DNA of 64,000 nt, from positions 62,001 to 126,000 of the forward strand of contig JACDOX010000068.1 in the NCBI GenBank assembly GCA_014549065.1, read 5' to 3'. This DNA comes from Cardinalis cardinalis. Taxonomy: Eukaryota > Chordata > Aves > Passeriformes > Cardinalidae. Below are positions 12,461-25,000 of this stretch, piece by piece (within the stretch, counting starts at the first letter, position 1; each line of letters begins with the position of its first letter). The position numbers and the translations under genes were made by a program. Under the pieces are notes generated by a model. That model made no database searches and had not been told where the DNA came from. It was given only the letters and a program-made list of their open reading frames with translations.

Positions 12461-14100
12461 TCCATTTTAAATTCTGTTTACTGAAAAATAAAATCTGTTA
12501 AGAGATACAGATAGAAACTTTCCTACTGCAATTTCGGGTCAGAAGCAGGATGAAGTGCAATTACTTCAGTGACATTAATTGGAGAAAATCCAGATCAATC
12601 AAGATGGGACATTAGTGAGGACAAAGAAAAGATTGTGGATCCTTTGAGCAGATGTCACTTTTCAGGAAAAAAAGTGGACACAACTGTATGACAAACTCAG
12701 TTTCTTTGCAGTGCTGATTAGAAATAGTAATTTTTGTTCAATAATTGAAATATTTCTGACTTTGTTTTCTATGGACCCAGTTCTTCAAATCTTGTAATTA
12801 TGTCTGAATGATGTTTCCACATAAACACACCTTAAATTTTAAAGTTATCTCCTGAATTTGAGAATGGGACTCATTGAAGCTGTATTTTCTGGAAGCTGCA
12901 TTATCCAGACACAGATAATGCAGAAATGACACTTAAAAGTAACAAAGAAGAATAAAGTATGGGGAAAAAAAAATCACATTTGTGAAGTAGGGAAGGAACC
13001 AACAATTATCATTTTGGTAAGAAAAATGAATGATGCTTTGTTTATAAGCTTATTTCTATTGTTATTTAAACACTGCTCAGAAAACATGCTCCACAATGAC
13101 CTACAAACTTTTCCTTCTAAGGTGAACTGAGGATTGCACAGAATTATATTTCATCTTACTCCAGAATCAAACAGAAAAAGAAAAGTCTGGGAAGGCTGCT
13201 ATAAAGTATTTAGTCATACTAAGACACACAACAGGAGAAAGGAGAGATCAAGTGAAAAACTCCCTAGGCCTTGAAGCTTCCCAAGCAAAACCTGTATTGC
13301 AAAACAACACATCCTTCCTCAGGATCATCAGCTGCTCAGGTTTTACCCTTGCTCTACTTTTGCTGGGTGACCTTGACAATAGTATTCCTATCTCTATTTT
13401 CTCTCTTGTGTGTGAAAACAATTCCTTGCCTCACAAAAAGATGTTGTCAGATTTATGGTTGCAAAGTGACAAACAGACCCTAATTGTCATGATATGCAAT
13501 AGTTAAATTTCTGTGAAGTCAATGATGAGGTCAGGAATGATTCAGATCAATCACAGTCATGTGAAAGAATTGGAGATACACAATGGGTTTGTGTTTGATA
13601 TTTATAGACAGTGAGAAATCTATGATTCTGTGATTCTATAAAATTACACAAGGCACAGCATTGTAGTGGCTTTTCCAGTGAATTTGAATGCCATTTTAAA
13701 CCCAGTTTTTCTCTTTACAAAAGTTTGGCAAAAGTGTATTCGATGAAGGCAGGTTCATAGCACTTTCTTTGGTTTGTTTTTTTAAATACTTCTGTCCCAG
13801 TCCTACTGCCCATGGAGACTGACTCATTATTGATGTTCTTCAATGAAGCAGGCATTCCCCTCAGGTTGGTGTAAGGAAGTCACCAAGATTTGTAGGGAAG
13901 GTAGAAGAGAAAAAGAAACTAAATCTTGCTCTTTTTCACTCCTCTGAAGATTCCCAAAGCAAAGTGAGACAAACAAGTTCCACTGTGACCTACAAACTAA
14001 CTACACAGCAATAAGATGTTATTTGGCACCTGGGAGACTTAGAGGAGCAAATAGCTAAACTTTCATGGCGTCCCCTAAGAAATTTTTAAGATATAAGTGC
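12461..14100. other. Non-coding stretch before CpG block
   Basis: AT-rich and without a recognised gene. A short 'tatgattctgtgattctata' motif near 13,620-13,640 resembles the terminal repeats of a CR1 3' end, but no CR1 body precedes it, so it is not called as an element. Confidence 0.5.
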
Positions 14101-14149
14101 TTTAGAACTTCTAGCACATCACTTTTCTCACTGCGAGTGTCAGCGCATG

Positions 14150-14470
14150 GCAGAGTTTTCCCAGGTCGCACACGGCGGTGTGACCGTGCCCAGCTCCCGG
14201 GGAGCGGCGCCGCGGGCGGGCCGGGTGCTTGCGAGCGGCGGGACAGCCGAGCGGAGCCGGGAGCCCGGGCCGGGCGCGGGGAGCGCGGCGCAGGGGGCGG
14301 AGCCCGTGGCTCCCGGGGCCCGGAGCCCATCAGCTGCCGGGGAGCGCCGTGGCCCGGCCCGTCCCTGCCGCCCGGGGAAGCCAGCGGAGGAGAAAGCAGC
14401 TCTCCGGCCCCTTCGGTAGGTGAGGTGCGGGGATCTCTGCTGGGTGTCGCCCCGCTGCCCCTCGCGCTTT
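14150..14470 (+). promoter_or_regulatory. B3GNT5: CpG island, likely B3GNT5 promoter/first exon
   Basis: Composition changes sharply from AT-rich to a dense GC and CpG block with many GGCGG and CCGGG motifs. A good splice donor follows: the GT at 14,420-14,421 in the context TAG|GTGAGG, or alternatively the GT at 14,416-14,417 (CG|GTAGGT). A first exon ending here would join the acceptor at 30,055, giving an intron of about 15.6 kb and the usual B3GNT5 layout of non-coding first exon(s) and one coding exon. No transcript evidence is available, so exon limits are inferred. Confidence 0.65.
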
Positions 14471-14984
14471 CTGAACTAAGAGCAGCCGGGTTCTTGGTTC
14501 CTCTGATGGCTAAAGCGAGTGCCGGGTAATTAAAAGTAGCGAAAATATTCCGAATTTCTAAATGCTATTTTTTCTCTTCTCTGTCTGGCTTCAGGGATTG
14601 TAAGAGCTGGTCTGTTCAGGGGAGGAGGGTGTCCCACTTCTCTGCGTTTCAGGAATTGCGGTTCCCTGCTTTGGACAAACGAGTTTTCCAACTGCTTTGT
14701 TTCCAGGGTTTCGGTGCGGACCGCATCCATTATCGCCGTAGGCGCTTGCCCCTCTCCCGTCCTAAAGAAGGATCTTGTTGGGATTTGGGATTTCAAATTC
14801 CTGTGATAAACAGGACCCAAACTTCAGTGTAGTTTTGATGTCTGTTCTGCGTAACTTTTAGCTGCTTCTCCCCAAACCTTTGATTGTCTGGCAGTCGATT
14901 ATGTTAAAAAAAAAGGCCAGAAAAATTTCAGGCTTTTCATGGTCCTTTCATGGTCTTTCTCATGCCCTGAGCCTTGGAGGGAAA

Positions 14985-15870
14985 ACTCGCGGCCGCTCGA
15001 GCATTGCGGTGAAACAACCCATTCAAAGACGCGCCGTTTCCTCCCGCCCCTTGTTCCAGCAGCCCCTCCCGGCTTCCTATTCCTCCAAACTATTTTTTTT
15101 TTTCTGCAGGAAAAGTGTGGATATTTTTTTTTCCTCCTCCACTGTTCCCACACAAGAAACTCGCAGATCCAGCTGGGAGTTTCTCCGCGCAGCCCTGCGT
15201 TGCAACACGGGGACGCGCCCCCGAGAGCGCCGGGGCTGCCGCCCGCCCGCTGAGCGCGGAACGTGGGCACGGGGCTGCCTCCGCCTCGAGCAGTGTTTGC
15301 GCACCCCGCAGGAAAAATCGGCAGGAGAAATCACATTAGGGAAAAGAAGGAGACCAAACGATTTCAAAAAGGGCGTTTGCGCGAAGCAAAGCTTGAAAAA
15401 AAAAGTATCTTTTTTTTTTGTCTGTGCTCTTGGCCAGGCTGCGGAGCTCCGGAGGGGGGAGGCTGGCGGCGGGGGGTGCGCGGACGGGCCCGCCGGCTCC
15501 CGCCTTTGTTCCCCCGGAGGAGCGCCCGCAGCCGCATGGCTGGAAGCTGTTCCCTGCCTGCCGCCCCTCCCAGGCCGCTCCCGGGCTCCGCGGGTGCTCC
15601 GGGGGACGGGGGAAGGCGCGGTGGGGAGGATCTCCATCACTGAGCTGGGGGCCGCGGGGCTGCCGGGAGGCGGCAACAGCCAGCGGGGGAAAGCCCGTGG
15701 GGACAAGGGGGTGTCCTCCAGCCCGCGAGTTTCCCGGTATGTTCCGTTCCGAAGGTTTCGGGAGAGCTGCGGACGCCCTTGTTGCCGCGCCGGGAGACGG
15801 GCGCCGGGCAGAGCCGCGGGTTCGGCCGGGCTGGGGGCGGCGGGATCCCAGGAAAGGGAGAACCGCAGAG
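14985..15870 (+). promoter_or_regulatory. B3GNT5: Second CpG island, B3GNT5 5' region
   Basis: A larger CpG-dense block containing a NotI-type GCGGCCGC at about 14,990, GC boxes and poly-T runs. Its high GC content leaves long frames open on both strands (up to about 348 codons on plus), but their translations are low-complexity Arg/Pro/Gly/Ala and shift freely between frames, so they are not called as proteins. It may be one promoter zone with the 14.2 kb block, with multiple start sites. Confidence 0.6.
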
Positions 15871-15968
15871 CCTCATCCGCGCTGCAGGGAGCACAGAAAA
15901 CACCTGAGATGTTGGGGGGTCAGTAGCTTCGTTAACTGCTTTTGCGTGGGATCTTGGAAGTACCCGAG

Positions 15969-16062
15969 ATGGGAGATGCCGGTGTGAGCAACTACATGGA
16001 GTGCCAGACAATGATAAGAAGCCCTGTAACTATCTTGACTCGGCAAGGCAGCGCAGAACTCG
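15969..16062 (+). other. Candidate 5' exon with spliced upstream ORF
   Basis: An ATG at 15,969 opens a frame of 31 codons plus one base that runs into a plausible splice donor (CTCG|GTACGT, GT at 16,063). The peptide begins MGDAGVSNYMECQ and has normal, non-repetitive composition although it follows the CpG block. Spliced to the B3GNT5 acceptor at 30,055 it would read about a dozen more codons and stop before the B3GNT5 start, making it an upstream ORF and not an N-terminal extension. I do not recognise the peptide. Confidence 0.3.
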
Positions 16063-16069
16063 GTACGTG

Positions 16070-19000
16070 CTGCAGCATCCTCAACTCGGAACTACCCAGG
16101 CGCATGCCTGAGGATCTCTTAGCAGCAGTGTTGAACCTACCAGTGCTGCTGCTGAAACCTGGTTTGTATGATGCTGTCTTGTTCTCACTTCTCCTCGGTA
16201 CTTGCATTTCTTCTAGCAATTGGAAAGGGAAAGGGTCTAGAAAAGGAATGGATTCTTTTTAAAAGGAAAAATAGCTGCAGTCTAAGGGTTTTTTGTTGAA
16301 TAGGGCAGGAGACAGCCACTGTTGATAACAGCTATGGAATATTCTAGCAGTATTCCAGAAGCCTGGACTGTCACATAGAGCTGTGTGTTGCTCTGGTATT
16401 ATGGAAGTTACTGGTTGTTTTTCCCAGAACTAGTTTCATAGAAGTCCACCATCTATTATATACAGAAATGTAGTATTGCAGTAAAAATGTGGGCTTTTTT
16501 TGCAGGTAAGGGGTTTGGAGTTTGTTTACTTGTTTTTTGCTTAGAAATTCTGCTTACTCGTTGTCTTCCACTGAGTGAAACAAAACTGTATCACTTTCTG
16601 CTTTCTCTGAGATCCCAAATTATTGAGAAACAAACTGGTTGCTCCTGCTGCCCAAAGCAGCAGTTGGGACAATCTCTCTGACATGTGGCCAAACTGGAGG
16701 AGTGAGTACTGATGCTTGGAATGGTAATTCACCTACAGATTAGGGAGAAGCATGTGGAAAACCCTGCAAGTCATGGCTTATCATTGGAAATGCCAGTGGC
16801 TGATGTGTTTCGAGTCACTCTGCACCTACAGTGTTACAGCATCCAGGATGTACTGAGCGTTGCCTCTGCCATGGTTATCCCTCTGTGCCTGAGCAGTTGT
16901 CTAGGTAATCCTCTACCTTGAAGATGTTGATTACTAGAAGTACAGAAGTACTGAGGGGGTTTTGTTGTTGGGAAACCTCTCTGTGGCATTGCTGTTACTG
17001 CAGTGGGTCTGGCTGGGACTTGGGACTGGCAGAAAGAGGTGGAGGGAACCAGAACGTGATGGATGAGCATTGCACTACTGTGATAGATGAGCATTGCACT
17101 ACCAGCCCTTCCTTCCATATGGCACTTGAAGAGTTTAGTCAGATACCTTCCTTAGCTTCCTAGGATGTGAACATCTCAAGCAGACCTCAGTAATAACTAA
17201 TCTTTAAATTCCTGTGGAAAGTAGCGTGGCCCACCTCTGTCAGGTTGGTCAGAAGTGAAAGCAGGATTTTTCTCTGATAAAGGAGACATATATTTGCATA
17301 ATTTGGGAGATTGTGGTCCAGATCCTGAACTGAGATCTGTGAATTCCTGAGTCTTGAAACACTGAAATAATGGTAATGGATACTAGAGGTTCCACTCTAT
17401 CATAGGTTTTCCATGTAGGACATTTGCCCCTGGCAGCCAAGGGGAGAATGCTGGGCAAGGATCTTTGAAAGATGACACTTGACTTAAATTTTATAGTCAA
17501 TGGGGAAACTACCACTATGCATAGAAGTAGGATGATGACATGCCTTGATTTGGGAATTGCAATGTTTTAGAATGAACCTGTACCAGTCCAGAAGTTTACT
17601 TGTTGCTTGTCTGGTTGTGCAGCCTGATCTTCAACTCAGAATTGTGACTTGGACATGCTGTGGCTGCTACATGCCCAAATAACTCAGAAAATCTAACAGA
17701 TCCCAAGGATGCTTAAACAACCTGCAAACAGATGACCTCAGAAGAAGGGAATGTTGTTGTAAGCAAAAGCAACTTAGTTGGCAGTGCTGTTGAACTGGGA
17801 CGTACGTGTACACACTGCAAGGACCACAGGCTGCAGGATTTCTTGCCTTGGCTTTCTGCAAAGCAGTTTCATGAGGCCAAGGTTGACTGTCTGGTACCAA
17901 CTCCAGATTTCTGAATGTGGTTTAAAACTTGAATAAAAAATGGTCCCTCAGAACTCCCAGGAATGCTGTCATGCTCTGAAGGTACATGATCACCTTTCAG
18001 GTGCAGCAGCTCAACCTCACCAACTCCGGTGAGGCAGGAAGTTGGGAATAAAGAACATCTTTTGTCAAGGAGCATATGGTTGGAGGTGCTTTGGGACATG
18101 GCAGCAAAGGAAGGGATTTGTTGGTCCTTTGCATTTAGAGCTAAGGAAGGTTTTTTCAAATTGAACGTGCTGTTGGCCTGCTATGACTGCTCACATTTCT
18201 TCTCCCATTGTATCCTGCATCATTTGTTTCTTCCAGTCTCACTCTCACTAAGACCTGAGGAGGCTTGTCAGACAGAACAGATCTTTTGTCTTAGAAAACT
18301 TAGTTTTTCTTGTTCTTTAAACTGCTACTCATCAGTAGCAGTTCACGAACCACGCTGCAGCCCTGTGCCCTCAGCCCTCGATTAGCTGTGTTTTTGTAAG
18401 GAATGTGAAAGAGAGGAAGGATGAACTTTCTGCTACTTGACTTAGTTAACTAAAGGATGCTTAGTCTTTAACTTTGCACCATGCACCAGACTGTGCAATC
18501 CATGTGTTTTACTGTTAAAACCACACAAAGCATTTTCACACAAAGTGCTTTCTTCCTTGTAACTTTCCTGACTTTCCAGTAACATATTTATTCACTACAT
18601 TTTTAGTAGGAAGCCTTCTAGTAGGTAAAAACGCGGCAAAGTTACCATACCTATGACTAATTGTTTGCTGAGGTTCCGGCTACTTTGTCAGCTAGCCCTG
18701 AGTAAAGTCCTGTGGTAACTACAAATACTGGCTTTCTAGTGCATTGTTCTCCAAGTTCAACTTCCTAGAACGATCAGGCTTCTTTAGTGACATCTTTGCT
18801 TTTTGTTCTTAAGTCATCCTTAAGTCATCCCTGCCTTGCAAGCCTCTGCTCCCATCTTTGTAGCTTCCTTCTGCAGTCCACAGACTGATGTTTTGTGGTT
18901 CTGTCCCATTGAATTGCATTTGTAGTTTCTACTTAACTCCGTTCCACTAAACTGTCCTCGCAGCAGTTCCTAATCAGGTGCTGTGTGTATGCGAGTGCTG

Positions 19001-22000
19001 TAGGTAGTTTGTTACATTCTTGGCCTTATATTAATCTTGCAAAAAAATGTGTATGTGTATATACACACANATATACAACAGACATGTATTTTTATATATG
19101 TAAAAATATTATTTTACTGGGTCTTGATGTTATTGACTAATGTCATCTACTATCCCTTCCTCCTAAACTGAGACAAGCACTTCTGGTTAAATGCAAATGC
19201 ACTAGTTCCTTCATTTAATTTACAAAGACTGTCACGTTGGAAAAATCTCACTCCTTATTAAACACGTTGGGAGTGTTTAGCAGCTCCTTTGTTTGACTTT
19301 TCTTATCTGATTTGCATCTTGAGGAACTCTTTGGTTAGCCCTCCGTTTTGTGGTTTGTTATGGCTGCTTGTCAGCAGCTCTCAGAGAGGGCACTTGAGCC
19401 ATGGTGAGCTGGAACTGCAGGATGCTGTTCCTCAACAGCTGCAGCTCTGTGTTCCTCCTAAGTGCATGGGGTGGGGAAGGAGGGGTGCTTTGCTTTGCTT
19501 TTCCGCCATGAGCCTGTGCTCGTCCCGCTCCTCATATTTAATAACAACTAAGAGCAGGCAAGTATCTCCTGTTCAATCCCTGCCTTGTTGCATTGCAGAA
19601 GAGGCTGTTTAAAAGCCAAAATTCTCCTTAGTTCCCACAGAAGTAGGAGAGGACTAATGGAATTCATCCCACCCCGTTTGCAGACAGGCTTAAACAAAGC
19701 CTTGCACCGCTATTATCCCAGCCAATCTGCAGCTCCTTTGTATATGCTGATGGTTCTCGATTCACATTATCCTAAAATCTGAAATGCTTACGTCTTTCTG
19801 GCTGGCTTGAGGCAATCGTGGACACCCCGAATATGCATGTAGAAGCCTTCAGTACTGAATCTGTTTTTAAATTTTCAAAGAACTNTCAGTTTGTTATGTG
19901 AAATATTCGACTGTCTTGAAAACTTTAAAATGTGCAAACCACATGAGAACCTTGAAACTTATGTAACCATACAAAATAATTGAAATGAAACATTTCACTA
20001 CTGAACTAATGGAAAAGGATAGCTGGATAGGTGAATCCAGATGTCATAGAAGTGCTAAATCAGTGGTGAAGCACTGTACTCTCTGGTCTTTTTTGGTGGC
20101 CAGCTCCTCGAGTACACTTATAATAGCAGATTTTACTTATATAACCTTCTCCTCTAACTGACAGCCCCCTCTCAAGAAGTGGGATTTTTTATACAAACAG
20201 AGATTGGAGAACATGAACCTTACAGGTTTGGATAGTGCTTGTTTGTTTAGGAGTTTGGTTACTCAAACTACCCCCTGTGCCTCTTTCTTCAGTTTCAATG
20301 CTACAACCATTTTGGCTATTCTTTGGTCTGTGAAAACTGTGAATGCTTTCAGAATTAAAGGCTGGAAGTTAGGAGAAATTGACAGTCTGATGTGTTCCTA
20401 TTTCTAGATAATTATTTGCCTCAAGTTAGAATTACTCTTTAGTTGAATTTAAGGTGCTGTTTGTGTAACTTTAATTTTAAAGTAGTTAAAAATGTAAGTT
20501 CTTTAACTTCTGCTAGTGTATCTTGAATGACTGGTACTTCATGCTTTTATAGAAANTATGTGTGTGTGTGTATAGTATATATAAACTTCACATTTACACA
20601 GCATCTGCAGAGTTTTATCAAATTACTGCTGAGCTACCCCAAATGGTAATTAATCTCTCAAGAAAATAACTGCAGTACAAATGCTAAACAAGAAATGAAT
20701 GCGTGATCGGACAGGCTGATTGCTTGATTCAAATAGATGCATTTCCTATGAATGAAAGAAGACAACCCACTAGATGGGATTATGCAAGAAGCAGACAGGG
20801 TCATTAACAACCTTCCTCTTCCCTCAGCCTGGAGCAGAACACAGCATTTCTCTCTTTCTGCTTAAGTGCTGGTGGTAGCTATGCACAGCAGTGANTGGGA
20901 GGGGGTGAGGATGAACAAGAGCAGACTCTGTTCAGAGCCAAAGAACAGTGGGCAATGACTGTCTCTTCTTAAGTGCATGTAGGTCTGTGGGTGTACAGAA
21001 AGATGGAGTGGCTTGGGCAATATTTGCTCTTGGTGATCTTAAGAGGGGGCCTCTGAAGTGTTGTGGTAGTGGCAGCGCCACCGCATTCATAGGAGGGGAT
21101 GAGCCATTAGGGGTCATCTTAAAGAGGTTCTCTTCCTCATTATCATTAATCAGAAAGATCATTTTTTTATAATTAATTATATATGCACATGCATCCTTAG
21201 ATGTTGATAGAAGTATTGTTTTTCTCCACAGAGCAGCTTCCCTTCTAGGCTGATGCTATAGTTTAAATTACCAGACCTGTGTGCATAAGTGCAGAGTGGA
21301 TTCAGTGTAGTGTTGGACCTTGTGCTTGCTGGGTGTGTGCATGTGGTGGGGAAAACACNGCCTTGAAACTGCAGACCTGGATACCTCCCTGACAACAGAA
21401 CTGACAACCAGCTACGTTCCTGGTTGATGGAAGAGTTCTTAGTTTCTTCTACTAAAAGGATCTTAGGATGGGAATGAGCATCAGTGTTCTGCAACCCCGC
21501 TTCCTCAAATTCTTGTGGATGTGCTTTGCAGGTTACAAGCAAACCTGAAGATTTGTCTCCCTGGGCTCTACTTGTGGGTTTGGGAAAAGATTTGAAGCAG
21601 AAGANTGATGCAGGACTTCTGTCGCGCTCAGTTGTCTATAGAGCATANATGGTCCCTGGATGCTAAGTCAGCAAGAGACTTGGCTGAGTTGAATGAGCCA
21701 TGCTTAAGAGAGCAGCTGAGATTATTTGGGAAGTCTTGATGGGATGATACTCTGCTGTGTGGACTCAAGAGTTCACCTCTGGTCTGTGCTAACTTCAGTG
21801 CACAACAGGGAGAGTTAATCTAATAGAGCACTAAGAAAACCCGTCAGCTCCCACACCCTTCAAGTTAACCAGCATATTTGACATTTTTAATTCCAACATG
21901 CTTTATCATCACTACTCTAACTGAAGGAGAAAAACACNGTAATTTGGCACAAAACACTCTACATCCTAATCTAAAACTGAACTTACAAATTCTCATTTGT

Positions 22001-25000
22001 CTGTCCTCCTGCCTCAGTGCCTACATTGTAGTGGCCCATGCAACACCCAAGCTCTTGCGGCAGTGTGGGACATCCATTTGGACTTTGCTGCTGAATTAGG
22101 TTAATAGGCTACAGTGTTGTTTGAGGAAGAGGGATAGACTGGGAAGCAGATAAGAGAATATTTACTCTGAAATGAAAATCTTAAAACCTAGAAATGGCCA
22201 TGGTACAATGGTGTTAGCCTTCGGTTTAAACAAGCCCTTCACACACTTTCTGAGTCACTGCATTATTTTTAAGTATTCTGACTGGGCAAAAGAAAGGTTT
22301 TTGAGAGGCCCTAGAAAGGCAGCTTGAACTAGTCTTACAGTTAGTTGTGTNAGTCTGAAACTTGACTTCCTCTTTTAGTTTGCTGGCTAGCATGGAAAAA
22401 GTCTGCTTCAGATAGTTGTTCAGCTTGATCTTCTGTTCCTGCAGGCTGGAACAGAAATCACCTTGGGTTTGTGAGGAAAATAGGCAGGAAATAACATCTC
22501 TAAACCAAGCTGCAAATAAATATTTGAATGGGCTTACTTAAAACAGGCACCTGAAAAAATTATTGATTAGGTGGGGCCCTGATGTTGCAGCTCTTCAACT
22601 GGAACATGCTATGAAACAGGGACATTCAGTATTAATGCCTAACTAGGGAATTTTTAATTTATTTCTTCCAGTGTTGAGTTTTATACTGGACCCTTCACTG
22701 CTTGATATTTCACAATTGCTTTCTCTAGTATGGGGAAAACAGTTTTCTTCCATGTTCAGCTCAAAGCATGCCACGTTTAATGGGATNTCCTTCTTGCAAG
22801 ATTGTCTGCAATCCACTTTTGTAAAGAGGTGAATACACTAATGTGGAATAGAAGGTAGTGGTGAGCCCTTTGTAATGCCTCTTGTGGTCCTTGCCCACTT
22901 TTGCAGGCAAGCTGTGTTTATAATATCCTGGGAGTAAATGATATTATAATCACTAGAAAATTCATTGCACCACTTGCACAGAAGCTTCCAGATAAGACTC
23001 CAAATAGGAACAGAAATGATCTACTGTTAGAAGGAGAGGGAGGTGACTCTGCAGAGGCTGTAGTAATGGGGTAACATTAACAGCTGCAGTTAATGTGCTC
23101 AACCCCTTTGCTACCTCTTTTTGCCTTGGTGCATGGGAGTAGAAAGGAATGTGTGCCAGAGTCGTGTCTTTAAATGCTGGCACTGTGAAAGTGAACTTTC
23201 ATAAATTCAGATTGCTGCTCAGTGCATCATTAGAGCTCACTGCTGCCAAAACAGATGCGGTAGGTTGTAGAATAGGTACCTCTACACCCTTTGTAGCTGA
23301 GCCTCGAGAGTTCTGACTTGTCTGTGTGGAAATTGAGTGCTTAACTTAGTCCCTCCTCTCAAAACATGAGGACATGTGGCCTCAGTCATGTCACTGACAA
23401 AGAGAAACTTCAGAATATTATCCTTACTGTCAGTGAAAGAGCAGGCTCTTTTTACCTCATCTGCTGCATGTCAAGCAAAAAAATTCATGTTGGTGCTTGT
23501 GCATTTTATGCAAAATCCCTTGAACTAAATGACTCATGTTTTGGAGACTCATTCTGGAAAATGCTGTCTTTCTTTCTAGCTTGTATGGGGAAGAGTCTGC
23601 AGTGGATATGGGAGGTTAAAACAACTGAGAACTGCAGGCTAATGTGGACTGATGCTTGAAAGATGTGGTCCTGCTCCTCTCCTGCTATCTCCATAGCGGC
23701 TGTTTTGGACAACTGATCTTGATAAAAAGCCATATCAGAAGGCAAATCTGTCCTTCCTGGCAGATGCGTCCATTTACATTGGCTTGTAGCAGCTGGGAAG
23801 TTTCAGCTCATTTTAGGGGAAATCATTCTCTCTTTTTCCACCCAGTAGTGGAAAATTAGAAGAAATAATTCTCTTTCTTTCCACCCAATAGTTACAGTAA
23901 GTGCAATCTCTATTGGCAATTAGCTGCTTCCTGGCAGTGCTAAGCATTTACAACCTGTTTCTGCTTCCAGCCCTGAAGGAATTGAACTGCTTTACTCAAT
24001 TGCCATCTAAAGTTTTGCCNTCCTTTTAATTTCTCTGTCAACATTGCTCAGCCATTGCAAGTTTTAGACATCAGTGAGAATCAACAATTGGGCACAGCTT
24101 CAAAAGGCTCATTTTTCTAGGTGGTGTTGTAGTTATTCAGATANGGAACTTCCCTGGACAAAGTGCTGTTCTTCAATGCCCATTGTTTTTAATAAGGGGA
24201 TTCCTCTTGACTGAGCAATTTCAGAATCATTTAAGGAGTTTGTGTTTTGGAAAGTGTTGGATGTTCACTTTCATGGAAAGTCAGGTGTCTGTTCAACCTG
24301 AGAAGTGCTCCACACATACACAAAGAGCATGTAAGAATGCTGCTGTACCATCCCAGGAAACTGTACCCTGAGTAGGAGCTGCAGGCAAACTCAAGAGCTT
24401 GCAGGTGAAGCCTGCATTGGAAGTTGCAGAAGATGGGTTATATGTTCTTGAAACAAAATTTGCAAAGCTACCGTCAGTCATTGCTGCATTATGTTCCTTA
24501 TTGATGCAACATCTGTGACCTGATCCTAAACTTTTCATAGATCTTTGGAGCACAGAACTGTTTCTTTTTGTTAATTCCATTGCCATTTTGACCATGTTTT
24601 CCTAAAGAATACTTGTCTGAATTGGCTTCCATTTCTCAACAGTTCGGACAGAACAAGGTGTAACAGGTGAAGTCTTTACATTATTTTCTTTGAAGGCTGT
24701 TCGTGACTTTTCATCTTGGTGCTTGCAAACTATGTAGGATGGCAGCCTTAGCTAGGCAACTTACTGCATTTTGTTTCCCTAATGTGACCATTTGTCACTA
24801 TGGCAGGAAGTCCCAAAAGTGCCAGGAACTGTTCTTCATTTTGTGGCACAGCTCACATAAAAGAAGAACCTATATATATTTAATATATAAATGCTTAATA
24901 TATAAGTTTTTAAAAATGGGAAGTGAAGAAGGAGGACATAGGCTTGGGAAGAGATGACAGATAACATGACTTGTGAAGACTTGTGAAGTCAGCAACAGAT

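Noticed and set aside
11857..12484. Long frames over the AAGGG tract
   Set aside because: Repeat translations (FPSLP and REGKG units) and N bases only.
13610..13640. CR1-like terminal repeat (ATTCTGTG type)
   Set aside because: No CR1 body next to it; a short AT-rich match is not sufficient.
14880..15926. A 348-codon plus-strand frame and overlapping long frames on both strands
   Set aside because: All lie in the CpG island, where stops are rare. Composition is Arg/Gly/Ala/Pro-rich, no domain is visible, and several frames are open at once.
24293..24595. Minus-strand 100-codon frame in the presumed B3GNT5 intron
   Set aside because: Ordinary composition but no recognised family, and splice sites are not convincing.
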